From contig URII01000068.1 of NCBI GenBank assembly GCA_900547825.1, positions 1 to 9,738 on the forward strand: a stretch of 9,738 nt of DNA, read 5' to 3'. Below the pieces are notes generated by a model. That model saw only the letters and a list, made by a program, of their open reading frames with translations, was not told the origin of the DNA and made no database searches. Each line of letters starts with the position of its first letter. Positions within the stretch are counted from its first letter, which is position 1. Source of the stretch: an uncultured Porphyromonadaceae bacterium. GTDB lineage: Bacteria; Bacteroidota; Bacteroidia; Bacteroidales; Muribaculaceae. Shown piece by piece: positions 1-6,865 of the stretch. Made by a program: the position numbers and the translations under genes.

Positions 1-312
1 CGTAATGAAGCGTTCCATATCCGAGGCCCTTACAGTCATTGGGTTATTGGCGCCTCCACCGCGTACAAAACGATATTGGAGTGTGGCAAGTGATTTTACC
101 GCCGGATCGAGAAGTGTCCGTGAGGTATGTACAAAAAGCAGATCCTGAATTGCCGGCACATGAACTTTTTCGTTCCTCCCTTGTTTTGTCTTTACTATCC
201 AGCGCATCGGTGTGAACACTTCGAACCCCATTTCCGATAGCTGTCTATATGCCGGTAATTTGGCGTTGGCGCGTTTCAGATCGCGCATCACGAACCATCG
301 TACTTCCTCCAT
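1..312 (-). CDS. UpxY/NusG-like transcription antiterminator, N-terminal part (truncated by window edge)
   Basis: The minus-strand reading frame opens at ATG 312-310 and stays open for 104 codons to the window edge, so the C-terminus is missing. The protein begins MEEVRWFVMRDLKRANAK and contains GFEVFTPMRW, HVPAIQDLLFVHTS and a later FVRGGG. This order (WFVMR near the start, an F-x-PM block, then PAI..LLFVH) is that of the NusG N-terminal domain as found in the UpxY family of Bacteroidales. Family knowledge: UpxY proteins load on RNA polymerase and prevent premature termination in the untranslated leader of the capsular or exopolysaccharide operon whose first gene they are. The long leader and upstream -7 element fit that role. 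The operon it would control lies to the left, outside the window, so its specificity cannot be read. A second partner gene such as upxZ was not visible. No Shine-Dalgarno is present, as is common in this phylum. The alternative is a more general NusG paralogue (LoaP or RfaH-like). Confidence 0.85.
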   Translation of the reverse strand, partial: MEEVRWFVMRDLKRANAKLPAYRQLSEMGFEVFTPMRWIVKTKQGRNEKVHVPAIQDLLFVHTSRTLLDPAVKSLATLQYRFVRGGGANNPMTVRASDMERFIT

Positions 313-336
313 AGTTTTTCAGTTAAGACAAAAATT

Positions 337-476
337 CCTAATCCTGCTTGAGTTACTCACCTATTAGTAATCAAGTAGTTATCCGATATATGGCTAAAAG
401 AAAGCGTTATGTGCGCCGCCTTAGTCAAAATAATTTCGTAAATAATAATTACCCGGATTAGGGGGTGGGTGGAATT
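337..476 (-). repeat. Long-range inverted repeat bracketing the UpxY leader
   Basis: CCTAATCC at 337-344 is exactly complementary to GGATTAGG at 455-462. The flanking AATT at 333-336 can also pair with AATT at 473-476 if 463-472 bulges out. In the minus-strand RNA the two arms lie at the very 5' end of the leader and just before the coding start, and enclose about 110 nt. That would fold the whole untranslated leader into one closed domain. The leader carries no open gene. UpxY leaders are the known site of antitermination, so a structured leader is expected, but this particular pairing is my inference from base complementarity alone. Confidence 0.35.
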
Positions 477-482
477 TGGGCG

Positions 483-490
483 CAAAGTTA
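483..490 (-). promoter_or_regulatory. Bacteroidota -7 element TAACTTTG for the UpxY-like gene
   Basis: On the minus strand the sequence reads TAACTTTG, a perfect match to the TAnnTTTG consensus used by the Bacteroidota primary sigma factor. The predicted start of transcription is near 476, giving a leader of about 165 nt before the ATG at 312. No TTTG sits at the ideal -33 distance: the candidates on the minus strand are 12 and 29 nt upstream. The promoter may therefore be weak or need an activator. The stretch 491-615 behind it, up to the LOG gene, shows no gene and no convincing terminator. Confidence 0.55.
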
Positions 491-615
491 CTTATTTTTG
501 TCCAAACCACATAAAAATACAAAGTTAAAAATCATTGACCCCTGCCTGTGTGGGTATGGCACACCTGTCAGCGCGATAAGTATGTGTCAGCCAGCTGTTA
601 ATTGCGGCTGTGCCC

Positions 616-1155
616 TCAGAACCCGAGCGCTTGCAATGCCTCTATTGCCGCTTTCGCCGAATCCACGATCAGCATCCGTTCTCCCGTCTCGCCATTGTCG
701 AGCAGCCCTTCGCGTTGCATTGCCGTGAGCTGTTCCATTGTGGGATCAAACAGACCGTCGATATTCACCACCACTATCCGTTTGCTGCGGTCCCCGCTGA
801 AAGCCAGTTCCGCATAGGTCGACAGCAGCTCGTCCAGCGTTCCGTATCCTCCGGGCAGCGCCACGAACACATCGCCCAGCGTTATCATCTTGCTTTTGCG
901 CTCAAGCAGATTGCTCGCTGCGAGATTCTCGTCATTTCCTTCCCACGCCATAGGGCGCTTCACAATGGGCACTACCCCTGTCACCCGACCTCCGTTATCT
1001 TTGCATCCGCTGGCCACCCGCAGCATGTTCCCTACGCCTATGCCGCCATACACAAGCTCATGTCCGCGCGATCCTATGAAAGCCCCTAATTCTCTGGCAG
1101 CTGCATTGTAAGTGGGATTCGCATCACGCGACGAGCAAAAAACCGTTATTCTCAT
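616..1155 (-). CDS. LOG-family nucleotide 5'-monophosphate phosphoribohydrolase (TIGR00730-like)
   Basis: This 179-aa protein has the LOG ('lysine decarboxylase-like') signature. A Rossmann-type start (MRITVFCSSR) is followed by YGG at 36-38, ERKSKM at 85-90 and the diagnostic PGGYGTLDE at 101-109. The Arg and Glu of those last two motifs form the active site in the family. Members cleave the N-glycosidic bond of nucleoside 5'-monophosphates, releasing a base and ribose 5-phosphate. In plants and some bacteria the substrate is a cytokinin ribotide, and in enteric bacteria (PpnN) it is an ordinary purine or pyrimidine NMP. The length is normal for the short single-domain class, and it lacks the extra N- and C-terminal domains of PpnN. 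The substrate cannot be read from sequence. The start codon overlaps the stop of the upstream HD gene by 4 bp (ATGA), which implies translational coupling, and it is the last gene of the rel operon. Confidence 0.9.
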   Translation of the reverse strand: MRITVFCSSRDANPTYNAAARELGAFIGSRGHELVYGGIGVGNMLRVASGCKDNGGRVTGVVPIVKRPMAWEGNDENLAASNLLERKSKMITLGDVFVALPGGYGTLDELLSTYAELAFSGDRSKRIVVVNIDGLFDPTMEQLTAMQREGLLDNGETGERMLIVDSAKAAIEALQALGF

Positions 1156-3206
1156 TTCTCCTCTTGTTTATCGCTGGTTTGTACACTGTTCTGTTTACGC
1201 TCCGGATATGACACACGTGAATGATACATCGTGCGCAGTCTTGATATGAACGAATCTTTTATAGCTTTCACATCGCGGAACGATATAGGTGAGTCATTGT
1301 GCAGTCCGTCGGCTATCTGGGAGTCAATTATGCGGTTCACTAAGGCCGATATCGATTCGGCCGAATGATCAGTAAGCGAGCGCGAGGCAGCCTCTACCGC
1401 ATCGGCCATCATAAGTATCGACGTTTCCCGGCTTTGCGGATTGGGCCCGGGATATGTGAACGGAGCTTCGTCCACAGTTTCATCAGGATGTGCGTTACAG
1501 TATGTATTGTAGAAATACTTGGCCTTTCCCGCCCCGTGATGTTCCGATATGAATTCCTTTATCACATCAGGCAGTTTTGCCTTATCGGCACGCCGCAGCC
1601 CGTCGGTCACATGGCTTATCACTATGCGGGCGCTCTGCATCGGGTCAAGTGCGTCATGCGGATTGACACCATGCTGGTTCTCCGTGAAGAATGCCGGATT
1701 CGACAGTTTGCCTATGTCGTGATACAGTGCCCCCGCCCTTACAAGCTGAACATTGGCCCCTATGCGGGCTGCCGCCACTGTAGCTAAATTGCTCACAGCC
1801 ATAGAGTGCTGGAACGTACCCGGGCATTCCTCGCTCAGTTCGCTCAACACCTTGTTGTTGATATCCGAAAGCTCCACAAGCGTCACCCTTGAAGTGAATC
1901 CAAACACCTTCTCGAATATAAACACCATGAAATAGGCGAATGAAATCAGAATGGCATTCACTGCGAAGCATCCGAACATCCGCGTCGACAGCTTGTCCAA
2001 TGCTCCCGTATGGATCATCTCCACGGCCACATACGACACCGCATAGGCTATGAACACCGTCACTGCCGCTCTGACCAACTGTGAGCGTTTGCTCAGCTCC
2101 TTTATTGAGGCTATGGCCGTCACCCCGGCCACATATTGCACGAAAATGAATTCCAACGGGAATGTGGCCACCAGGCCGCATATCAGTATCATGGCCGTGT
2201 GGGCGAACAGGGCCGTCCTCGAATCCAGGAATATTATCAGCATCACCGGCAGAATGGTGAGCGGCGCTATGTAAAGTCCGCTCGTGAACGTGGCCGCCAT
2301 GGCGAAGCCGAACAGTGAGAAACCGGTTATCAGCACCACAATGAAGCATAGTTTCTTCGTGTCGTTGAAATATATCGGCCTGAAGTAATATAAAAAGATG
2401 TATAGAGCCGTAAACACTATCACCACATACAGCAGCTGGCCTGCTATCGTATATACATGTTCCGTGGCATTTTTTGAATTCCGCTCGCGTGATATTTCCT
2501 CGAAAGTCCGCAGAATCGTATACACCCTTGGTGTCACTATGTCCCCTTGGTCAATTATGCGTTCCCCCTGTTGCACCACACCCACCGGAGCCATGGCCTT
2601 CTGATACAGCTCATCTATCATTCGGCGGTTCTCCGTAGAATCATATTTTATGTTGGGTTGCAAAGCCTCGCTCAGTTTTGCCGCATTCACCGCATCATGC
2701 CACGGAGTGCCTCGTAGCGCGCTGTCCACCATGGTGTAGGCCCGGCGCGGAGAGATAAATTCAGTTGTTGGAGTGGCCACAGCCACATTGTCTATCACGA
2801 ATCTCACCGTGGGTATCGCTCCGGAACGCATTTTCTCATACGTCTCCTGATCCACTATGCCACGCGAATACACTTTGTTGAGCTCCGATATTATACGGTT
2901 GCGTCCGTTGCCGGTAAGGCCGGTTGCTTTCTCCGTGCTCTTTGCAAATTCCTCCGTCATGGCGTGTTCACGCTCGCGGTCGCGTTTGTACACCGGTTCA
3001 AACGCCTTGTCTATGCTGTCCTTCATAGTCCGGGCGCTTACGGAGTCTAAGTGTATGGGTATGTCAAACGGAGCCGTGAGTAGCGGATAACTCCACGGCC
3101 TTGATATCTCGTAGGTATAGAAATTCTCATCAGCGCGTGGCATGAAATATACTATGGCCACACACGACAGCAGAAACAAAACTATTTTTACGGTTAAACG
3201 TGACAT
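1152..3206 (-). CDS. pgpH: PgpH-like 7TMR-HD membrane phosphodiesterase (predicted c-di-AMP hydrolase)
   Basis: This 684-aa protein has the full PgpH architecture. A signal-anchor helix at about 4-22 is followed by an extracytoplasmic 7TMR-HDED region (about 23-245) that ends in the characteristic GERIIDQGDIV (214-224). A hydrophobic block of about seven helices follows (about 252-435), and then a cytoplasmic HD domain. In the HD domain CPGTFQHSMAVS (461-472) supplies the first His (467), YHDIGK (495-500) the HD pair (496-497), SEHHG (555-559) further His ligands, and MMADAVEAASR (599-609) the distal Asp (602). Characterised relatives in Gram-positive bacteria hydrolyse c-di-AMP to pApA, so this should lower cellular c-di-AMP and affect cell-wall and osmotic homeostasis. 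That activity is inferred here. It starts 14 bp after the rel stop codon and overlaps the LOG gene by 4 bp. The gene symbol rests on architecture and not on a tested function. Confidence 0.87.
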   Translation of the reverse strand: MSRLTVKIVLFLLSCVAIVYFMPRADENFYTYEISRPWSYPLLTAPFDIPIHLDSVSARTMKDSIDKAFEPVYKRDREREHAMTEEFAKSTEKATGLTGNGRNRIISELNKVYSRGIVDQETYEKMRSGAIPTVRFVIDNVAVATPTTEFISPRRAYTMVDSALRGTPWHDAVNAAKLSEALQPNIKYDSTENRRMIDELYQKAMAPVGVVQQGERIIDQGDIVTPRVYTILRTFEEISRERNSKNATEHVYTIAGQLLYVVIVFTALYIFLYYFRPIYFNDTKKLCFIVVLITGFSLFGFAMAATFTSGLYIAPLTILPVMLIIFLDSRTALFAHTAMILICGLVATFPLEFIFVQYVAGVTAIASIKELSKRSQLVRAAVTVFIAYAVSYVAVEMIHTGALDKLSTRMFGCFAVNAILISFAYFMVFIFEKVFGFTSRVTLVELSDINNKVLSELSEECPGTFQHSMAVSNLATVAAARIGANVQLVRAGALYHDIGKLSNPAFFTENQHGVNPHDALDPMQSARIVISHVTDGLRRADKAKLPDVIKEFISEHHGAGKAKYFYNTYCNAHPDETVDEAPFTYPGPNPQSRETSILMMADAVEAASRSLTDHSAESISALVNRIIDSQIADGLHNDSPISFRDVKAIKDSFISRLRTMYHSRVSYPERKQNSVQTSDKQEEK

Positions 3207-3220
3207 TTCTTGAAAATAAA

Positions 3221-5497
3221 TTAATTGACTATACGGGTGGCGCTGTCAATCCCCGGAATGGAATTTACTTTTGCTATCAGCGAATCCACCACGCTTGTGT
3301 CGCTGATCATTATCGAGAGATCGCATGAAAACACCTTGCCCTGAGTGGATATGTTGAGGCTCCGTATGTTGATATTCAGATGCGACGATATCATTGATAT
3401 AAGCTCCTGAAGCAGCCCGCGCCGGTCAAACCCCTCTATGTGCACCTTGGCCAGATAATGTTCCGACACCGTGTGCCAGCGTGTCGACACTATTCTCGGG
3501 CCGAAACTGGCTTTCAGCAACTGGGCCTTGGGGCAGTCCAGGTTGTGGATCTCCACCAGCCCGTCGTCATTCACATATCCCATCACGTCATCTCCCGGTA
3601 CCGGCGAGCAGCAGGGCGCCATTACAAAATTTCGCCCGTTCTCGTCATCTACAAGCACATAAGTTTCCTTTGTGTTTATCTTTTCCGGTTTCGTCGGAGG
3701 GGTGGGGGCAGACTTGCTTTCGGGAGCCTTCACTCCGGGTATCACCGAAGTGGCTTTGCGGCCTAACCGCAGCATCTTCGAGAATATGCCCCCCTCGCCG
3801 TCCTGCTGTTTGTTGCGTGCTAAGAAATGTGCGCCGCAATCCTCCATAGCTATTTCTTCAAGTCCCAGGCGATAGAAAAGTTCGTCGCGGTTATTGAGCT
3901 TGAAGAACCCCAATGCGCGGGTCACCACCTCATTGCTGTCCGTAAGCCCGTTCTCCTTGAGAAACGAGTCATACATCTCCGCACCTCGTTCTATCATGGG
4001 CTGACGTTCCTTTCTTATCGCCGCCCTGAGCCTTGTCTTGGCTTTGGCTGTGGCAAGGAAATTGAGCCATTCCGGATTCGGTTTTTGCGAATTTGAGGTG
4101 ATCACTTCCACCTGGTCGCCGCTCTTTAGCCGATGGCTCATCGGCACAAGCTTGTGGTTCACCTTGCCCGCTATTGAATGTATGCCTAATTGCGAATGCA
4201 GGGCAAACGCCATGTCAAGTACTGTAGCCCCGCTTGGCAGTGTGATAAGTTCCCCTTTGGGGGTAAACACCACTATCTCGTTGGCAAATAGGTTTAGTTT
4301 CAGCGTGTCAAGGAAATCAAGCCCGTTGGGATTCGGATCCTCAAGCAGATCCTTTATGGTCTTTAGCCACACCGTCAGCTCGCTTTCCTCATCACCTTCT
4401 CCAACCTTGTAGCGCCAGTGTGCCGCAAAACCTTTCTCGGCTATGTCGTCCATGCGTTCCGACCGTATCTGCACCTCCACCCAGTTTCCATCAGGCCCCA
4501 TCACGGTGATATGCAGCGCCTGATAACCGTTGGCCTTGGGCACCGACACCCAGTCGCGTGTGCGCTCCGGATGCAGCTTGTAAATATCCGTTATCACCGA
4601 ATATATGTTCCAGCACATGGTTTTCTCCTTCGATGGATCGTCGCATTTGAACACTATGCGCATGGCATAGAGATCATACACCTCCTCAAACGGTATATGT
4701 TTCGTCTCCATCTTGCGCCATATGCTGTATATCGATTTCACCCGCGCCCGCGCTTCGAATTCAAGTCCCATTTCCTCAAGCTTGCGGGTGATAGGGGTGG
4801 CGAAATGCTCATATACCTTCGCCCTGCGGTTTTCGCTCTCCTCTATCTGCGCCTTTATTCTCTCATAGGCCATCGGATGCTCGTATTTGAAGCTGAGTTC
4901 TTCCAGTTCTGTCTTTATGGCAAACAGGCCTAACCTGTGGGCCAGCGGCGCATACACATACAGTGTTTCCCCGGCTATCTTGTACTGCTTGTTCGGAGCC
5001 ATCGACCCGAGAGTGCGCATGTTGTGGAGCCTGTCGGCCATCTTTATCAGCACCACCCTTATGTCCTCGCTCATTGTCAGCAGGAGCTTGCGGAAATTTT
5101 CAGCCTGAGCCGATGCGCGGTCTCCGAAAATACCGCCTGAAATCTTGGTCAGGCCGTCCACTATCTGCGCTATCTTCTTTCCGAAATGCTGCTCAATGTC
5201 CTCTACCGTATACTCCGTGTCCTCCACCACATCGTGGAGCAGTGCCGCGCATATCGAGGTAGACCCTAAACCTATCTCGCGGCTCGCTATACGTGCCACA
5301 GCTATGGGGTGCAGGATATACGGCTCGCCTGATCGCCGGCGCACACCTGCATGGGCCTCTTTGGCGAAATTGAACGCACGCTCTATTATCTCTACCTTTT
5401 TGCGGTGGTTGCTTTTCAGATAACCGTCAAGCAGATCATCATAAGCGTCCTGGATCATCTGTTCCTCCTGTGAGGGGGTCATTTCATATTCGGGCAT
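3221..5497 (-). CDS. rel: Bifunctional (p)ppGpp synthetase/hydrolase (RelA/SpoT family)
   Basis: This 758-aa protein has the long-RSH layout. The N-terminal HD hydrolase keeps its metal and catalytic residues: H63 in LHP, H88-D89 with E92-D93 in LLHDVVEDT, and D155 in KMADRLHNMRTL. The synthetase domain keeps R252/K254 in RVKSIYSIWRKM (RPK is more usual), D275 in YDLYAMRI, NGYQALH (323-329) and E341 in EVQIRS. Both catalytic halves therefore look intact. A TGS domain (about 406-467) follows, then a linker, a Cys-rich segment (PCCSPVPGDD at 628-637, C655) and a C-terminal ACT domain (about 681-755) for ribosome and tRNA sensing. It makes and degrades the stringent-response alarmone. The start at 5497 gives a leader of about 19 nt from the predicted promoter, and a second Met at codon 6 is a possible alternative. 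It is the first gene of the operon with pgpH and LOG. The symbol may equally be written spoT or relA. Confidence 0.95.
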   Translation of the reverse strand: MPEYEMTPSQEEQMIQDAYDDLLDGYLKSNHRKKVEIIERAFNFAKEAHAGVRRRSGEPYILHPIAVARIASREIGLGSTSICAALLHDVVEDTEYTVEDIEQHFGKKIAQIVDGLTKISGGIFGDRASAQAENFRKLLLTMSEDIRVVLIKMADRLHNMRTLGSMAPNKQYKIAGETLYVYAPLAHRLGLFAIKTELEELSFKYEHPMAYERIKAQIEESENRRAKVYEHFATPITRKLEEMGLEFEARARVKSIYSIWRKMETKHIPFEEVYDLYAMRIVFKCDDPSKEKTMCWNIYSVITDIYKLHPERTRDWVSVPKANGYQALHITVMGPDGNWVEVQIRSERMDDIAEKGFAAHWRYKVGEGDEESELTVWLKTIKDLLEDPNPNGLDFLDTLKLNLFANEIVVFTPKGELITLPSGATVLDMAFALHSQLGIHSIAGKVNHKLVPMSHRLKSGDQVEVITSNSQKPNPEWLNFLATAKAKTRLRAAIRKERQPMIERGAEMYDSFLKENGLTDSNEVVTRALGFFKLNNRDELFYRLGLEEIAMEDCGAHFLARNKQQDGEGGIFSKMLRLGRKATSVIPGVKAPESKSAPTPPTKPEKINTKETYVLVDDENGRNFVMAPCCSPVPGDDVMGYVNDDGLVEIHNLDCPKAQLLKASFGPRIVSTRWHTVSEHYLAKVHIEGFDRRGLLQELISMISSHLNINIRSLNISTQGKVFSCDLSIMISDTSVVDSLIAKVNSIPGIDSATRIVN

Positions 5498-5522
5498 CGG
5501 AATAAAATAATGGTTATAACTA

Positions 5523-5555
5523 CAAACTTAATGAATTTCCTCCGATAATGACAAA
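5523..5555 (-). promoter_or_regulatory. Promoter of the rel-pgpH-LOG operon
   Basis: On the minus strand TTTG (forward 5552-5555) and TAAGTTTG (forward 5523-5530) are separated by 21 nt, close to the TTTG-N19-TAnnTTTG layout of Bacteroidota vegetative promoters. The inferred start of transcription is near 5516, about 19 nt before the rel ATG. The upstream half overlaps the area where the -33 of the divergent malY promoter should lie. Confidence 0.6.
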
Positions 5556-5563
5556 AAAATTCC

Positions 5564-5571
5564 TACATTTG
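5564..5571 (+). promoter_or_regulatory. -7 element TACATTTG for the malY operon
   Basis: TACATTTG matches TAnnTTTG exactly and would start transcription near 5578, leaving a leader of about 88 nt before the ATG at 5666. No TTTG is seen at the expected -33 distance (about 5538-5544), so the promoter may be weak or activator-dependent. It diverges from the rel promoter, whose -33 is only 8 bp away. Confidence 0.5.
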
Positions 5572-5582
5572 TGAAAATCTTT

Positions 5583-5613
5583 TCAGGCACGGGGCAGCAG
5601 TCCATGCCTCTGA
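5583..5613 (+). other. Leader stem-loop candidate upstream of malY
   Basis: TCAGGCA at 5583-5589 can pair with TGCCTCTGA at 5605-5613: seven base pairs with a two-base bulge and a 15-nt loop rich in G and C. It sits within the first 40 nt of the predicted malY transcript. It matches no riboswitch class that I recognise, and no terminator T-run follows, so a role in RNA stability or regulation is only a possibility. Confidence 0.25.
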
Positions 5614-5665
5614 TACCATACTATTTATCTATAAACGACTATCTATCACATTACTGACTTGCGAA

Positions 5666-6865
5666 ATGGGAAAATATGATTTTGACACTGTGATTGACCG
5701 CCGCGGCAGCGGCGCCGTGAAAACCGACCGCCTTGAAGCTCTTTACGGCCGCGATGATCTGATGGCACTCTGGATCGCCGACATGGATTTCCCCGTATGC
5801 CCTGAAATTATTCAGGCAATGCGTAGTCGCCTCGAGCACCCCCTTTTCGGTTATTCCTGGGCGCCCGACAGTTTTTGGCAATCCATAATTGATTGGGAGC
5901 GTCGTCGCCATTCCATCGACTTCTGCCGCGAGGACCTCACCTTTGTCCCCGGAGTTGTCAAAGGTGTCAGCTATGCCGTCAACTATTTCACACGCGAGGG
6001 CGACGGCGTTGTCATTCAGCCCCCTGTCTATCATCCTTTCCGCATAACTATAGAGGGCAACCGGCGCCGGTTGCTTCAGAACCCGCTTATCCCGGTCGAT
6101 GGGGGATATGAAATGGATTTCGAAGGATTGGAGGCCCTTATAGCCCGCGAGCATCCCAAAATGATGGTGCTCTGTAATCCTCATAACCCCGGTGGCGTTG
6201 CATGGAGTCCCGATGTATTGCGCCGGGTTGCCTCCATCTGCCGTGCCGCTGGAATGATTGTGGTGTCCGATGAAATACATGCCGACCTCATGCTCTGGGG
6301 GCGTCATCATCATCCGTTTGTCTCGGTAAGTCCCGATGCAGAGGCTGTGGGAATAACTCTCGGCGCCCCGTCCAAGACATTCAACATCCCGGGCTTCGTA
6401 AGCTCCTGGATAGCTATAAAGAATCCTGCCCTCCGCCACGGTTTCTATGAGTGGATGGAGGCAAACCAGTTCTCCGAACCCACCTTCACAGCCACTGTGG
6501 CGGCCGAAGCTGCTTATACTCTCGGTGAGCCTTGGCTTGACGAGATGCTGTCATATATTCAGGACACTATCGTCGAAGTGGAGCGTTTCGTCGATAACGA
6601 AATGCCGGGCGTGAAAGTGATGCGTCCCGATGCAAGTTTCCTGTTGTGGCTTGACTTCCGCACTCTCGGTCTTCCGCAGCAGCGCCTTGTCGATATAATG
6701 GTGAACGAGGGGCATCTTGCTCTCAATGACGGCACTATGTATGGCGCTCAGGGCGAAGGCTTCCTGCGCTTGAACATAGCATCTCCGCGCAGCGTTATAA
6801 TGGAGGCGATGCACCGCATGAAGCGTGCCTTCGCCCCTTATCTGCAACCTGTTGAATGCGTATGA
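5666..6865 (+). CDS. MalY/PatB-family PLP-dependent C-S lyase (cystathionine beta-lyase-like aminotransferase)
   Basis: This 399-aa fold-type I PLP enzyme reads MGKYDFDTVIDRRGSGAVK at its start, then ALWIADMDFPVCPEI (34-48), the opening typical of MalY/PatB. Further markers are FGYSW (61-65), NPHNPGG (171-177), SDEIHADL (201-208) with the cofactor-ring Asp202, the APSKTFNIPG motif (234-243) with the Schiff-base Lys237, and R368 in FLRLNIA for the substrate carboxylate. Family members cleave cystathionine or cysteine by beta-elimination to pyruvate, ammonia and a thiol or H2S, so a role in methionine synthesis or cysteine breakdown is likely. The enzyme has no signal peptide and should be cytoplasmic. 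It is the first gene of the rightward cluster and overlaps the next gene by 4 bp. E. coli MalY also inhibits the maltose activator MalT, but nothing here suggests that role. The true substrate and a symbol (malY or patB) are left open. Confidence 0.9.
   Translation: MGKYDFDTVIDRRGSGAVKTDRLEALYGRDDLMALWIADMDFPVCPEIIQAMRSRLEHPLFGYSWAPDSFWQSIIDWERRRHSIDFCREDLTFVPGVVKGVSYAVNYFTREGDGVVIQPPVYHPFRITIEGNRRRLLQNPLIPVDGGYEMDFEGLEALIAREHPKMMVLCNPHNPGGVAWSPDVLRRVASICRAAGMIVVSDEIHADLMLWGRHHHPFVSVSPDAEAVGITLGAPSKTFNIPGFVSSWIAIKNPALRHGFYEWMEANQFSEPTFTATVAAEAAYTLGEPWLDEMLSYIQDTIVEVERFVDNEMPGVKVMRPDASFLLWLDFRTLGLPQQRLVDIMVNEGHLALNDGTMYGAQGEGFLRLNIASPRSVIMEAMHRMKRAFAPYLQPVECV
6057..6074. repeat. 18-bp perfect palindrome inside the malY-like gene
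   Basis: GCAACCGGCGCCGGTTGC is identical to its reverse complement, with 9-bp arms and no spacer. It encodes part of GNRRRLL in the C-S lyase, about 390 bp into the gene. It could bind a dimeric protein or form a cruciform, or it could be coincidence driven by CGN arginine codons. Confidence 0.6.

Noticed and set aside
345..454. Possible invertible promoter between the leader inverted repeats
   Set aside because: Bacteroidales capsule promoters are often invertible, but the -7 element TAACTTTG at 483-490 lies outside the repeats, no TAnnTTTG lies between them, and the arms are only 8 bp.
491..615. Intrinsic terminator for the rel operon after the LOG gene
   Set aside because: The minus-strand RNA can form only 5-bp stems (CAGCC/GGCTG and GTGTG/CACAC), and the nearest T-run is about 16 nt past the second one.
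1654..2349. 231-codon minus-strand frame within the PgpH-like gene
   Set aside because: It is another frame of the same strand inside an intact 7TM-HD gene, with no recognisable domain or hydrophobic pattern.
5699..5714. GC-rich hairpin CGCCGC-GGCA-GCGGCG at codons 12-17 of the C-S lyase gene
   Set aside because: It has only six base pairs, made of Arg/Gly/Ser codons, and is easily explained by coding content.
5651..6439. Long minus-strand open frame (262 codons) opposite the C-S lyase gene
   Set aside because: It is antisense to a clearly recognised PLP enzyme and has an unnatural composition rich in His and Gly. It is a shadow frame.
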